5,326 bases of DNA, taken from the NCBI GenBank assembly GCA_021202835.1, contig JAJQCI010000181.1, positions 2,637 to 7,962 of the forward strand, in the 5' to 3' direction. Both the position numbers and the translations under genes were made by a program. How positions within the stretch are numbered: the first letter of the stretch is position 1; the number at the start of each line of letters is the position of its first letter. The notes under the pieces were generated by a model. That model made no database searches, was not told the DNA's origin, and worked only from the letters and a program-made list of their open reading frames with translations. This document shows, piece after piece, positions 1 through 4,593 of this stretch. The stretch comes from Clostridiales bacterium. Its GTDB lineage: Bacteria > Bacillota > Clostridia > Lachnospirales > CAG-274.

Positions 1-126
1 CTCTCCGTCAGCGCTGCTTTGGTAAGATTTGTTTATTGCCGCAAATATAGTTTTTTAACTCCGCTGTTTTTTCACGCCCGTCGCTGCCGCCTCTCCTTTT
101 AAAATTAAATTTTTAATTCGGCTTAC
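1..126. other. Unassigned left edge, no confident gene
   Basis: I see no convincing gene here. On the plus strand one frame stays open from the edge to a stop at 100-102, but it is Cys/Arg-rich and has no start inside the window. On the minus strand an AAGGAGAGG ribosome-binding-like motif (about 98-90) precedes a GTG at 75-73, 15 nt away, whose frame stops after six codons at 57-55. Loss of one A from the six-A run (plus T67-T72) would open that frame to the window edge. This could be the broken or slippery start of a divergent gene, or chance. Confidence 0.3.
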
Positions 127-156
127 TTGACAGATGGTTTTGGGGTATGGTATAAT
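127..156 (+). promoter_or_regulatory. Near-consensus extended -10 sigma-A promoter
   Basis: TTGACA (127-132) and TATAAT (151-156) are both perfect consensus hexamers separated by 18 nt. A TG at 148-149 forms an extended -10 (TGnTATAAT). The predicted transcription start is about 162-164. No plus-strand gene with a ribosome binding site follows; the first element downstream is the hairpin terminator at 206-240. The promoter therefore appears to drive a short non-coding RNA, or an RNA antisense to the minus-strand membrane peptide gene if transcription reads through. Confidence 0.85.
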
Positions 157-180
157 AATATTGACTTAAGGTCAAATATT
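157..180. repeat. Operator-like dyad at the promoter start site
   Basis: The arms AATATTGAC (157-165) and GTCAAATATT (171-180) are inverted repeats around a 5-nt centre TTAAG, with one bulged A at 176. The dyad starts just after the -10 box and covers the predicted start site. It could be a repressor operator or the 5' stem of the transcript. No regulator gene that would bind it is seen in the window. Confidence 0.5.
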
Positions 181-241
181 CCATGCTTAACAAACTATCC
201 ACAGCGAAAAGCCCGAAGACGGCTACTCTTCGGGCTTTTCT
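163..241 (+). ncRNA. Candidate small RNA (about 80 nt), possible antitoxin RNA
   Basis: A very strong promoter at 127-156 is followed within about 80 nt by a perfect-stem hairpin with a short T run (206-240). Nothing between them has a good ribosome binding site, so the predicted product is a short stable RNA. It converges on the minus-strand membrane peptide gene (370-263), whose own transcript should end at the same hairpin. The two RNAs would share complementary sequence across at least 206-240, and across the coding region if the terminator leaks. Convergent promoters with 3' overlap are the arrangement of type I pairs such as txpA/ratA in Bacillus subtilis. Promoter and hairpin are seen; the role is inferred. 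Confidence 0.5.
206..240. terminator. Bidirectional intrinsic terminator
   Basis: GAAAAGCCCGAAG (206-218) and CTTCGGGCTTTTC (228-240) pair perfectly over 13 bp. An extra A219-T227 pair closes a 7-nt loop. The stem has an A run on one flank and a T run on the other, so it reads as a terminator on both strands. It lies 22 nt past the stop codon of the minus-strand peptide gene and about 43 nt past the predicted start of the plus-strand RNA, and probably serves both. Confidence 0.85.
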
Positions 242-262
242 AATCCGCTTTTTACGATGGAC

Positions 263-370
263 TTATGTCGTAGGCTTGCTGCCTTTTTTTATTCTGTCAA
301 GCCATTTGCATATGTAATACGATACTACATTCGCCATGACAGAAACCGTAAAGGATATAAGCATTTCCAT
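263..370 (-). CDS. Small single-span membrane peptide, type I toxin-like
   Basis: This is a 35-aa ORF reading ATG GAA ATG CTT to TAA (265-263). A hydrophobic span at about residues 3-21 (LISFTVSVMANVV, then SYYIC) is followed by KWLDR and a basic tail, IKKGSKPTT. From memory, tiny clostridial proteins with a '(I/V)SF..SV.A.VV.YYICKWLD' pattern are widespread and unannotated; I could not verify this. A hydrophobic span plus a charged tail is typical of type I toxins and holin-like peptides. A promoter (461-433) and a terminator (240-206) make it a self-contained unit. The start is uncertain: the best Shine-Dalgarno, AAGGGGGTGG at 400-391, is 20 nt from ATG 370 but 8 nt from an in-frame TTG at 382, which would add four residues (MSII). 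I chose ATG 370 because the remembered relatives begin M-E-x-L/I. Confidence 0.75.
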   Translation of the reverse strand: MEMLISFTVSVMANVVSYYICKWLDRIKKGSKPTT

Positions 371-386
371 TATTATGCTCAACAAA

Positions 387-421
387 CCGTCCACCCCCTT
401 CCCTTGCCGGGTATAGGACAG
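387..421 (-). promoter_or_regulatory. Shine-Dalgarno of the membrane peptide, foldable leader
   Basis: Reading the minus strand, AAGGGGGTGG (400-391) is a strong Shine-Dalgarno match. The upstream leader segment CTGTCC (421-416) can pair with GGACGG (392-387), covering the last two bases of the Shine-Dalgarno. A competing short stem is TTGCC (425-421, minus) with GGCAA (408-404). Such folding could limit translation, as happens in many type I toxin mRNAs. The pairing is seen; its function is inferred. Confidence 0.4.
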
Positions 422-432
422 GCAACATCTGT

Positions 433-461
433 ATTATATCAAAAAATGTAAGCTGATGCAA
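433..461 (-). promoter_or_regulatory. Promoter of the membrane peptide gene
   Basis: On the minus strand TTGCAT (461-456) and TATAAT (438-433) are separated by 17 nt. TGA just before the -10 makes it an extended -10 promoter. The predicted start is near 426, giving a leader of about 55 nt before ATG 370. The transcript would run to the hairpin at 240-206, about 220 nt in all. Confidence 0.75.
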
Positions 462-654
462 TATTATAAAAAAGAAAAAATGAAGGACGAAGGGCATAAA
501 CCGAATGTTTTGTTTCCAATCGTTTCACGGTGTTTTGGGAACCGGCAGGCCCGTCGGCGGTCTGCGTACATTAAAAATCAATATAAATCTGTGTTTTCAG
601 CCTAAACTGAATTAAAAAATTATCACAAAATTTAGAAAAATATTTAATTTGCTA
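462..654. other. AT-rich intergenic spacer
   Basis: I support no gene here. The only GC-rich part is 541-565, where GCAG (545-548) and CTGC (562-565) can form a weak hairpin with inner GCC/GGC pairing. The stretch 600-654 is very AT-rich with A and T runs and may act as an UP-element-like region for the promoter that follows. Short frames, for example ATG 480 to a stop at 603-605, lack ribosome binding sites. Confidence 0.5.
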
Positions 655-683
655 TTGATTATTTTATTTGTTTTGTGTATAAT
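655..683 (+). promoter_or_regulatory. Promoter of the secreted protein/peptide operon
   Basis: TTGATT (655-660) and TATAAT (678-683) are separated by 17 nt, and the region upstream is strongly AT-rich. The predicted start is near 690. No better promoter lies between here and the first secreted protein gene, so this most likely drives the cassette at 937-2671 and perhaps the second cassette by read-through. Confidence 0.75.
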
Positions 684-689
684 TAACAT

Positions 690-936
690 ATATAGATTGC
701 GGTAAAACCGCTGTTTGTATTTCGGGAAATTTAAGCCTTAAAGACCTTTTCCTCGCTGGTTATTCCTCTTATTGAGGGGCGGTAAATACTTTCAGCCGTT
801 TTCTCATCCGCATTCATATTGTGGGCTTAACGGCCTGCGGCTTGGGCGCCTGAGGGCCCGAGGGCACCGCCGTATGGTAATTTCGGGCAAAAATTTATCG
901 CCTATCCCAGGCAAATCAAAAGGAGGAAAAAACAAA
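690..936 (+). promoter_or_regulatory. Long structured 5' leader
   Basis: About 247 nt separate the predicted transcription start from the start codon at 937. Several hairpins can be drawn. One near the 5' end is GCGGT(699-703)/ACCGC(707-711). Another is CCTC(765-768)/GAGG(774-777). A GC-rich one is CTTGGGC(841-847)/GCCCGAG(856-862), enclosed by GCGG(837-840)/CCGC(867-870). The last is GCCT(900-903)/AGGC(909-912), just before the ribosome binding site. The GC-rich block at about 830-872 stands out from its surroundings. I do not recognise a known riboswitch; it does not match the c-di-GMP or T-box signatures I know. It may be a regulatory or mRNA-stabilising leader. Confidence 0.45.
919..926 (+). 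promoter_or_regulatory. Ribosome binding site fixing start at 937
   Basis: AAAGGAGG lies 10 nt upstream of ATG 937. The frame is open upstream to a TTG at 772, but that codon has no ribosome binding site, and the intervening translation is basic and low in similarity to a secreted protein. The signal peptide begins exactly at 937 (MKKSAKRFL), so the start is 937 and not 772. Confidence 0.9.
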
Positions 937-2505
937 ATGAAAAAATCCGCAAAAAGATTTTTAAGCACGATCTTAGCTCTGACGATGCTTTGCTCGTGCA
1001 TGGTAATTGCCAACGTCAGTACTGTTATGGCTGCAATAAGCGGCGGAGTAGACGCTACCGTTTCGGCTAATATCACTTCGGAAAATATTACCGCATATTC
1101 AAAAAACGGAACAACCATCACATCAACTGACACCTATGTTAAGTATGAATATGATTTAATCGGGTATAATTCTTATGAAAGCCATAACTATTATGGTTTA
1201 ACACTGGAAAGTATATCCAACACAGCAACCCAAATCGGTAAATTCACCGGCAGCAGCTCTTATATCAGTTTTACAACTGATGACAAATTTGATATTTCAA
1301 TATCAAACAGCTCAAGTTATACTGATGCAAATGGCGATACACAAAGCACTTCCTACAGAATGGACCAGTTAAAACTTGTCGATGACAGTGATGAAGACGG
1401 CACCAATTTAATATCCGGTTTGTCTTCTTCAAGTACAAGCTGGTCTGCAACAGGCTTGACTAAGGGTTCTTATACTTTCACAAGAACAGACAGCAATGCG
1501 CATATCCATACATTAACCATAACTGTTTACAAGACTCTCAGCAGCAATGAAATTACAATCAGCGGCGCTCCCGACGGATACGTTGTAGCAAGCGGAACAT
1601 CAGTTATCAGCCCAACAGAAGAAGGCGGAAACACATATCTTCTTACAGAAGCTACTGAATACACAGTATGGGCTGAATATTATGAACCCTATACCTTTAC
1701 GGCTCCTTCCACAGCGTCAACGGTTACAGTATCGATGACAGCTTCCTACGTAGGCGGAGCAACCTGCGAAATTTCCGATGAAGCTGCTGCAGACGGCGTA
1801 AGTTATTCCTATAATTATTCAGAAGATACCCACACTCTTACCGACACAAGTACCAGTTATACAAATGAACTTGATTTTGACGTTGTCAATGTTGCAAACA
1901 CTGATATTGTAACTATAAGCGGTACAGTTGAACCCAGCGTAGCAGGCTCCAGCTGGGCTGTAATAACAGCCAAACTCAGTGACGGTTCAAGTGTTGCTAT
2001 AAGATCCGACAGCAGTAAGATTTATAATCTTTATACAGATATTGTTGAGAAAACTGCCGTATCTGTAACAACAGGCGTGACTATGACTGCATCGGAAATA
2101 AGCTATGAGCTTGTTTTAGACTTTACAGCAGGTATTGCAAAGCTTTCAATAGACGGCGGCACAGCTGTAGAGGCAGCTATACCTACCGGTGTTTATTTAA
2201 CCGGAATTCAAACCGTAACATCAAAGACCGGTTCAAGAAATATTACAATTTCAACACCTGCTGTTTCCTACGGCGCATACGTTGTATTTGAAGTAAGCGA
2301 AGACGAAGCTAATTCATATGATGAATATTATATCGTTAAGGGCGACACAGTAGTTGATACCAATAATACTGTTTATACGGCTATTGACTATGACGGAGAT
2401 GAAAAAGCAGATTATACTCCCGAGTCAGGTTATGTAGTTGCTTATGTAATCGATAAGGTAACAGGTACAGACACAGCTTCAAGATTTGAGCTTACTTTTG
2501 AGTAA
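937..2505 (+). CDS. Secreted multidomain beta-rich surface protein (cassette 1)
   Basis: The product is 522 aa. An N-terminal signal peptide (KK, KR, then a hydrophobic core at about residues 9-32) probably ends near VMA-A (32/33). An LCSC motif at 18-21 is only a poor lipobox match because Cys is at -2. About 34-199 is a Ser/Thr-rich beta domain. About 200-269 looks like a small beta-sandwich repeat. About 275-446 resembles concanavalin/laminin-G-like modules found next to polysaccharide lyases (VTISGTVEP, then YELVLDFTAGIAKLSIDGG). About 447-522 is a C-terminal domain shared with the second secreted protein. I see no catalytic motif, dockerin, LPXTG or transmembrane anchor. The likely role is binding or adhesion outside the cell, perhaps to glycans; this is inferred from fold style only. 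It is followed after 22 nt by a peptide gene. Confidence 0.85.
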   Translation: MKKSAKRFLSTILALTMLCSCMVIANVSTVMAAISGGVDATVSANITSENITAYSKNGTTITSTDTYVKYEYDLIGYNSYESHNYYGLTLESISNTATQIGKFTGSSSYISFTTDDKFDISISNSSSYTDANGDTQSTSYRMDQLKLVDDSDEDGTNLISGLSSSSTSWSATGLTKGSYTFTRTDSNAHIHTLTITVYKTLSSNEITISGAPDGYVVASGTSVISPTEEGGNTYLLTEATEYTVWAEYYEPYTFTAPSTASTVTVSMTASYVGGATCEISDEAAADGVSYSYNYSEDTHTLTDTSTSYTNELDFDVVNVANTDIVTISGTVEPSVAGSSWAVITAKLSDGSSVAIRSDSSKIYNLYTDIVEKTAVSVTTGVTMTASEISYELVLDFTAGIAKLSIDGGTAVEAAIPTGVYLTGIQTVTSKTGSRNITISTPAVSYGAYVVFEVSEDEANSYDEYYIVKGDTVVDTNNTVYTAIDYDGDEKADYTPESGYVVAYVIDKVTGTDTASRFELTFE

Positions 2506-2508
2506 TTA

Positions 2509-2541
2509 TTAAGGAGGGAATTATACAATGAAAAAAGAATA
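2509..2541 (+). repeat. 33-nt direct repeat, copy 1 (RBS plus peptide start)
   Basis: From TTAAGGAGGG to the fifth codon of the peptide gene, these 33 nt are identical to 4265-4297. The repeat covers the intergenic ribosome binding site, spacer and first codons, and similarity continues at a lower level through codon 22 (58 of 66 coding bases identical by eye). This marks the peptide genes as duplicates. Confidence 0.9.
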
Positions 2542-2671
2542 CGTAAAACCCGTAATGGATATTGTCTCCTTTACAACTGAAAATATAATAACCGCAAGCG
2601 GTGTTTTGAATGTCGGCGAAACCGGTGCTGCAAATACGCTTCAGGCTTCTTTCAGAGTAATTAATTATTAA
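2528..2671 (+). CDS. Small leader-type peptide, 47 aa (cassette 1)
   Basis: This short gene has a strong AAGGAGGG site (2511-2518) and an ATG 22 nt after the upstream stop. The product starts MKKEYVKPVMDIVSF, continues to IIT at 20-22, and ends FRVINY. It has no signal peptide, Cys or Trp. Residues 1-22 are nearly the same as in the peptide encoded at 4284-4421, and the rest differs, which is a leader/core pattern. Tyr5, Pro8, Met10 and Thr22 recall the YxxPxL...T leaders bound by PqqD-like recognition domains of lasso-peptide systems; Glu31 would be core position 8 if Ser24 were position 1. No modifying enzyme is in the window. Similar short 'Y.KP..E...F..E..IT' ORFs are, to my recollection, common and uncharacterised in gut Clostridia. 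Function unknown. Confidence 0.85.
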   Translation: MKKEYVKPVMDIVSFTTENIITASGVLNVGETGAANTLQASFRVINY

Positions 2672-2685
2672 TATAAAATAAACCG

Positions 2686-2723
2686 CACCCCGGGGGCTTT
2701 TAAAACGGCTCCCGGGGTGTTTT
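2686..2723 (+). terminator. Terminator-like hairpin between the two cassettes
   Basis: CACCCCGGGGGC (2686-2697) pairs with GCTCCCGGGGTG (2708-2719) over 12 bp with one G-U pair and a 10-nt loop, followed by TTTT (2720-2723). It lies 14 nt after the first peptide gene and only 4 nt before the ribosome binding site of the second secreted protein gene (2728-2734). No promoter is visible between them. It is probably a partial terminator that lowers expression of the second cassette, or a stabilising hairpin after RNA processing. Confidence 0.8.
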
Positions 2724-2742
2724 AATAAGGAGGGAAAAATAA

Positions 2743-4263
2743 ATGAAAAAAGCCTCAAAAAGATTTTTAGGTACGCTCTTGGCTTCGGCGCTGCTTTGCT
2801 CCTGCATAACGGTAATGAACATCAGTACAGTTTTTGCCGATTACAGCAATACCAAAGGCCTTATAACATGGGACTTTGCCGAATATGGCGACGAGGATGA
2901 CGAGGGCTCAACAGATGACGGCGAATATAAGGGTTTAACCTATGTTTTAAACGACAACAATTCAAGTGATTACATCTACAGCGGCGGTATCCACACAAAC
3001 GGTTCAAGCAATCCAAAAAGACGTTACATTGCTTACACACCTGCATCTGACGGAACATTAACGGTTTATTTCAAATCAAATAACTATTCAAGCGCAAGAA
3101 CCTGCTATATAGGTACTGCAGTAGATACCGTCTCTTATTTAGCAGCAGAAACCACAGATACATACAACAGCGCAGAAGATGTTGAAACTGCATCCGTTTC
3201 GGCAAATTTGGATGACGGAACAACATATTACATATACTTCGACAACGGCTGCACTGCTTCATTAATCACCTACTATTACGGCGAAGTAAGCGCAACGGGC
3301 ATCTCTGTATCTCCCAATTCAGCCAAAATTGCCGTAAGCGGCTCAACAACACTTACAGCCACAGTAACACCAAGCAATTCAACCGACAGCGTAACCTGGA
3401 AATCTTCAGATGAAAGCGTTGCCGCAGTTTCAGGCGGTGTAGTAACAGGCATAAGCGAAGGAGTGGCAACAATAACAGCCACAGCCGGCAGCTTTTCCGC
3501 TTCGGCCGAAATTACGGTTGTCACAGGAACCATCAACACAATTATCTGGGATTTCTCAGATTATAATGAACAAATACTTCTTCAGGGAGAAAACTACGTT
3601 ACTGTATATGACGGTTTAACATTAGTAGGCTACAGCACGGGCACAGGCGGCGATTATGTAAGCTCAGCCGGATTTCACACAAACGGCGGAAGCAATACTA
3701 CAAGACGCTATATTCTCTATACTCCCGAATATAACGGAACATTAACTGTTTATTTCAAATCAAACAACTATTCAAGCGCCAGAACAGCCTACATAGGCAA
3801 ATCAGTAAATACATCATCCGGCTATTTGGCTTCAACAACCACAAAGGTTTATGAAAGCGCCGCTGATTCAGAGACGGTCACAGTTTCAGCAGCTTTGGAA
3901 GCAGGAACAGCATATTTTATATATTTCGACAGCGGCTGCAACACCTCTCTTATTACATATTCATACGCAACAATCAATGACGACGATGGCGAAGACGATG
4001 ACGAATATGTTTATTTCGGCATTTCACAGGCCGATGTAGATAATGAAGAAATTTCAGAATATTACATCACAGACGCAGCCGGAAATCCTGTTGTTGATAC
4101 AAAAGGAAACGAGGTCTGCGGCGACACGGTTTACTACGGCGTCGACTATGAAGACGGTACTACAGCCGAGGCATCAACTCTTGTCGGCACTGACTACGTA
4201 GTGGCCTTCAAGGTAACAGGCGAAACCGGCGATGCAAGCGATCTTCAAATCGCCTTTAGATAA
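2743..4263 (+). CDS. Secreted Big_2 protein with duplicated beta domain (cassette 2)
   Basis: The product is 506 aa. Its signal peptide (MKKASKRFLGTLLAS, then LLCSC) closely matches that of the 522-aa protein and probably ends at VFA-D (32/33). Residues about 39-180 and 265-409 are two copies of one domain, each with WDF, GL, HTNG, RRYI.YTP, GTLTVYFKSNNYSSAR and SLITY. Between them, about 183-259, is a Big_2 immunoglobulin-like domain (VTWKSSDESVAAVS, GVATITAT), common in bacterial surface proteins. An acidic linker (DDDGEDDDE, 413-421) leads to the C-terminal domain shared with the first protein. The WDF modules resemble non-catalytic modules of secreted clostridial carbohydrate-active proteins, which is a fold-style impression. 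No anchor or enzyme motif is seen. The start is set by AAGGAGGG at 2728-2735. Confidence 0.88.
   Translation: MKKASKRFLGTLLASALLCSCITVMNISTVFADYSNTKGLITWDFAEYGDEDDEGSTDDGEYKGLTYVLNDNNSSDYIYSGGIHTNGSSNPKRRYIAYTPASDGTLTVYFKSNNYSSARTCYIGTAVDTVSYLAAETTDTYNSAEDVETASVSANLDDGTTYYIYFDNGCTASLITYYYGEVSATGISVSPNSAKIAVSGSTTLTATVTPSNSTDSVTWKSSDESVAAVSGGVVTGISEGVATITATAGSFSASAEITVVTGTINTIIWDFSDYNEQILLQGENYVTVYDGLTLVGYSTGTGGDYVSSAGFHTNGGSNTTRRYILYTPEYNGTLTVYFKSNNYSSARTAYIGKSVNTSSGYLASTTTKVYESAADSETVTVSAALEAGTAYFIYFDSGCNTSLITYSYATINDDDGEDDDEYVYFGISQADVDNEEISEYYITDAAGNPVVDTKGNEVCGDTVYYGVDYEDGTTAEASTLVGTDYVVAFKVTGETGDASDLQIAFR
2857..3282 (+). repeat. Internal domain repeat, copy A
   Basis: This stretch encodes residues about 39-180, copy A of the WDF module in the 506-aa protein. 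It contains a block at 3052-3101 that matches 47 of 50 bases of 3736-3785 in copy B, so part of the duplicate is young or has been homogenised. Other parts of the two copies have diverged, including the loop after WDF. Confidence 0.85.
3289..3519 (+). other. Big_2 (bacterial Ig-like group 2) domain
   Basis: This stretch encodes residues about 183-259 of the 506-aa protein. The pattern GISVSPNSA, GSTTLTATVTPSNST, VTWKSSDESVAAVS, GVVTGISEGVATITATA is the usual Big_2 signature. It acts as a spacer or adhesion module outside the cell and sits between the two WDF modules. Confidence 0.9.
3535..3969 (+). repeat. Internal domain repeat, copy B
   Basis: This stretch encodes residues about 265-409, copy B of the WDF module. 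It includes 3736-3785, which is nearly identical to 3052-3101 in copy A. The pair flanks the Big_2 domain. Confidence 0.85.
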
Positions 4264-4264
4264 T

Positions 4265-4297
4265 TTAAGGAGGGAATTATACAATGAAAAAAGAATA
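4265..4297 (+). repeat. 33-nt direct repeat, copy 2 (RBS plus peptide start)
   Basis: This is the identical partner of 2509-2541. It spans the end of the intergenic gap, the AAGGAGGG site and the first codons of the second peptide gene. Confidence 0.9.
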
Positions 4298-4421
4298 TAC
4301 AAAACCCGTAATGGAAATTGTCTCCTTTACATCTGAAAACGCAATAACCTTAAGCGCAGCTTCAACCTCCGTAGATTATGGTTATCAAAAATCATCAAAA
4401 ATAACAACAATTGCATACTAA
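4284..4421 (+). CDS. Small leader-type peptide, 45 aa (cassette 2)
   Basis: The ATG lies 20 nt after the stop of the 506-aa protein, behind AAGGAGGG (4267-4274). The product begins MKKEYTKPVMEIVSF and reaches ITLS at 21-24, like the peptide at 2528-2671. It then diverges completely (AASTSVDYGYQ, later TTIAY). It has no Cys, no Trp and no signal peptide. Both peptides end in Tyr. Thr22, Ser24 and the acidic residue at 31 (Asp here, Glu in the other) fall in the same places, so the lasso-like reading applies equally here. The same caveat applies: no processing enzymes are nearby. It is the last gene before a terminator. Function unknown. Confidence 0.85.
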   Translation: MKKEYTKPVMEIVSFTSENAITLSAASTSVDYGYQKSSKITTIAY

Positions 4422-4435
4422 TCTTTTAAAAATCG

Positions 4436-4474
4436 CCCCGAGGCTCTTTTCAAAGACCTTTGGGGTTTTATTTT
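4436..4474 (+). terminator. Intrinsic terminator of the cassette operon
   Basis: CCCCGAGGCTCTTT (4436-4449) pairs with AAAGACCTTTGGGG (4452-4465). There is one mismatch, two G-U pairs and a 2-nt loop as drawn (likely wider in reality), followed by TTTTATTTT (4466-4474). It starts 14 nt after the second peptide gene and separates the cassette operon from the HEPN-MNT pair. Confidence 0.85.
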
Positions 4475-4543
4475 GCAAAGGTTTCGCCAAACACCAACAA
4501 GGGCAGTTTGTGAGTTTATTCCTTCAACAGACACAAAATTTTC

Positions 4544-4572
4544 TTGTATCGGCCATAAAAATATGATATACT
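4544..4572 (+). promoter_or_regulatory. Promoter of the HEPN-MNT pair
   Basis: TTGTAT (4544-4549) and TATACT (4567-4572) are 17 nt apart. TGA before the -10 makes it an extended -10 promoter. The predicted start is near 4579, immediately upstream of the ribosome binding site GGGAGG (4581-4586), so the untranslated leader is only about 15 nt. The pair is thus transcribed independently of the upstream cassettes. Confidence 0.7.
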
Positions 4573-4593
4573 GAATTAAAGGGAGGCGGTGTA

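Noticed and set aside
183..317. 44-aa plus frame running through the terminator hairpin
   Set aside because: It has only a weak AAGG motif, passes through a perfect terminator stem and lies antisense to the membrane peptide gene.
292..344. 8-bp inverted repeat TTCTGTCA/TGACAGAA as a mobile-element end
   Set aside because: It lies within the 35-aa membrane peptide gene, the arms are short, and there are no target duplications. mRNA folding is a simpler reading.
257..451. Plus-strand 64-aa frame
   Set aside because: It has no ribosome binding site and is antisense to the better supported 35-aa membrane peptide gene.
297..497. Minus-strand 66-aa frame
   Set aside because: There is no ribosome binding site at 497, and its start lies upstream of the mapped-by-eye promoter. 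The overlapping frame 370-263 has the membrane-peptide pattern.
480..605. 41-aa plus frame starting MKDEGHKPNV
   Set aside because: It has no ribosome binding site, an Arg-rich unordered composition, and no recognisable pattern.
856..872. T-box-like string (GAGGGCACCGC)
   Set aside because: It resembles the T-box core only loosely, lacks a specifier-stem layout, and the downstream gene is not amino-acid related.
772..936. Upstream extension of the first secreted protein to a TTG start
   Set aside because: There is no ribosome binding site at 772. AAAGGAGG and a classic signal peptide start are at 937, and the extension is basic and out of character.
3276..3539. Minus-strand 87-aa frame opposite the Big_2 domain
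   Set aside because: It is an antisense shadow of a well supported coding domain with no start signals.
3851..4039. Plus-strand 62-aa frame inside the second secreted protein gene
   Set aside because: It is an alternative-frame shadow, Gln/His-rich and without a ribosome binding site.
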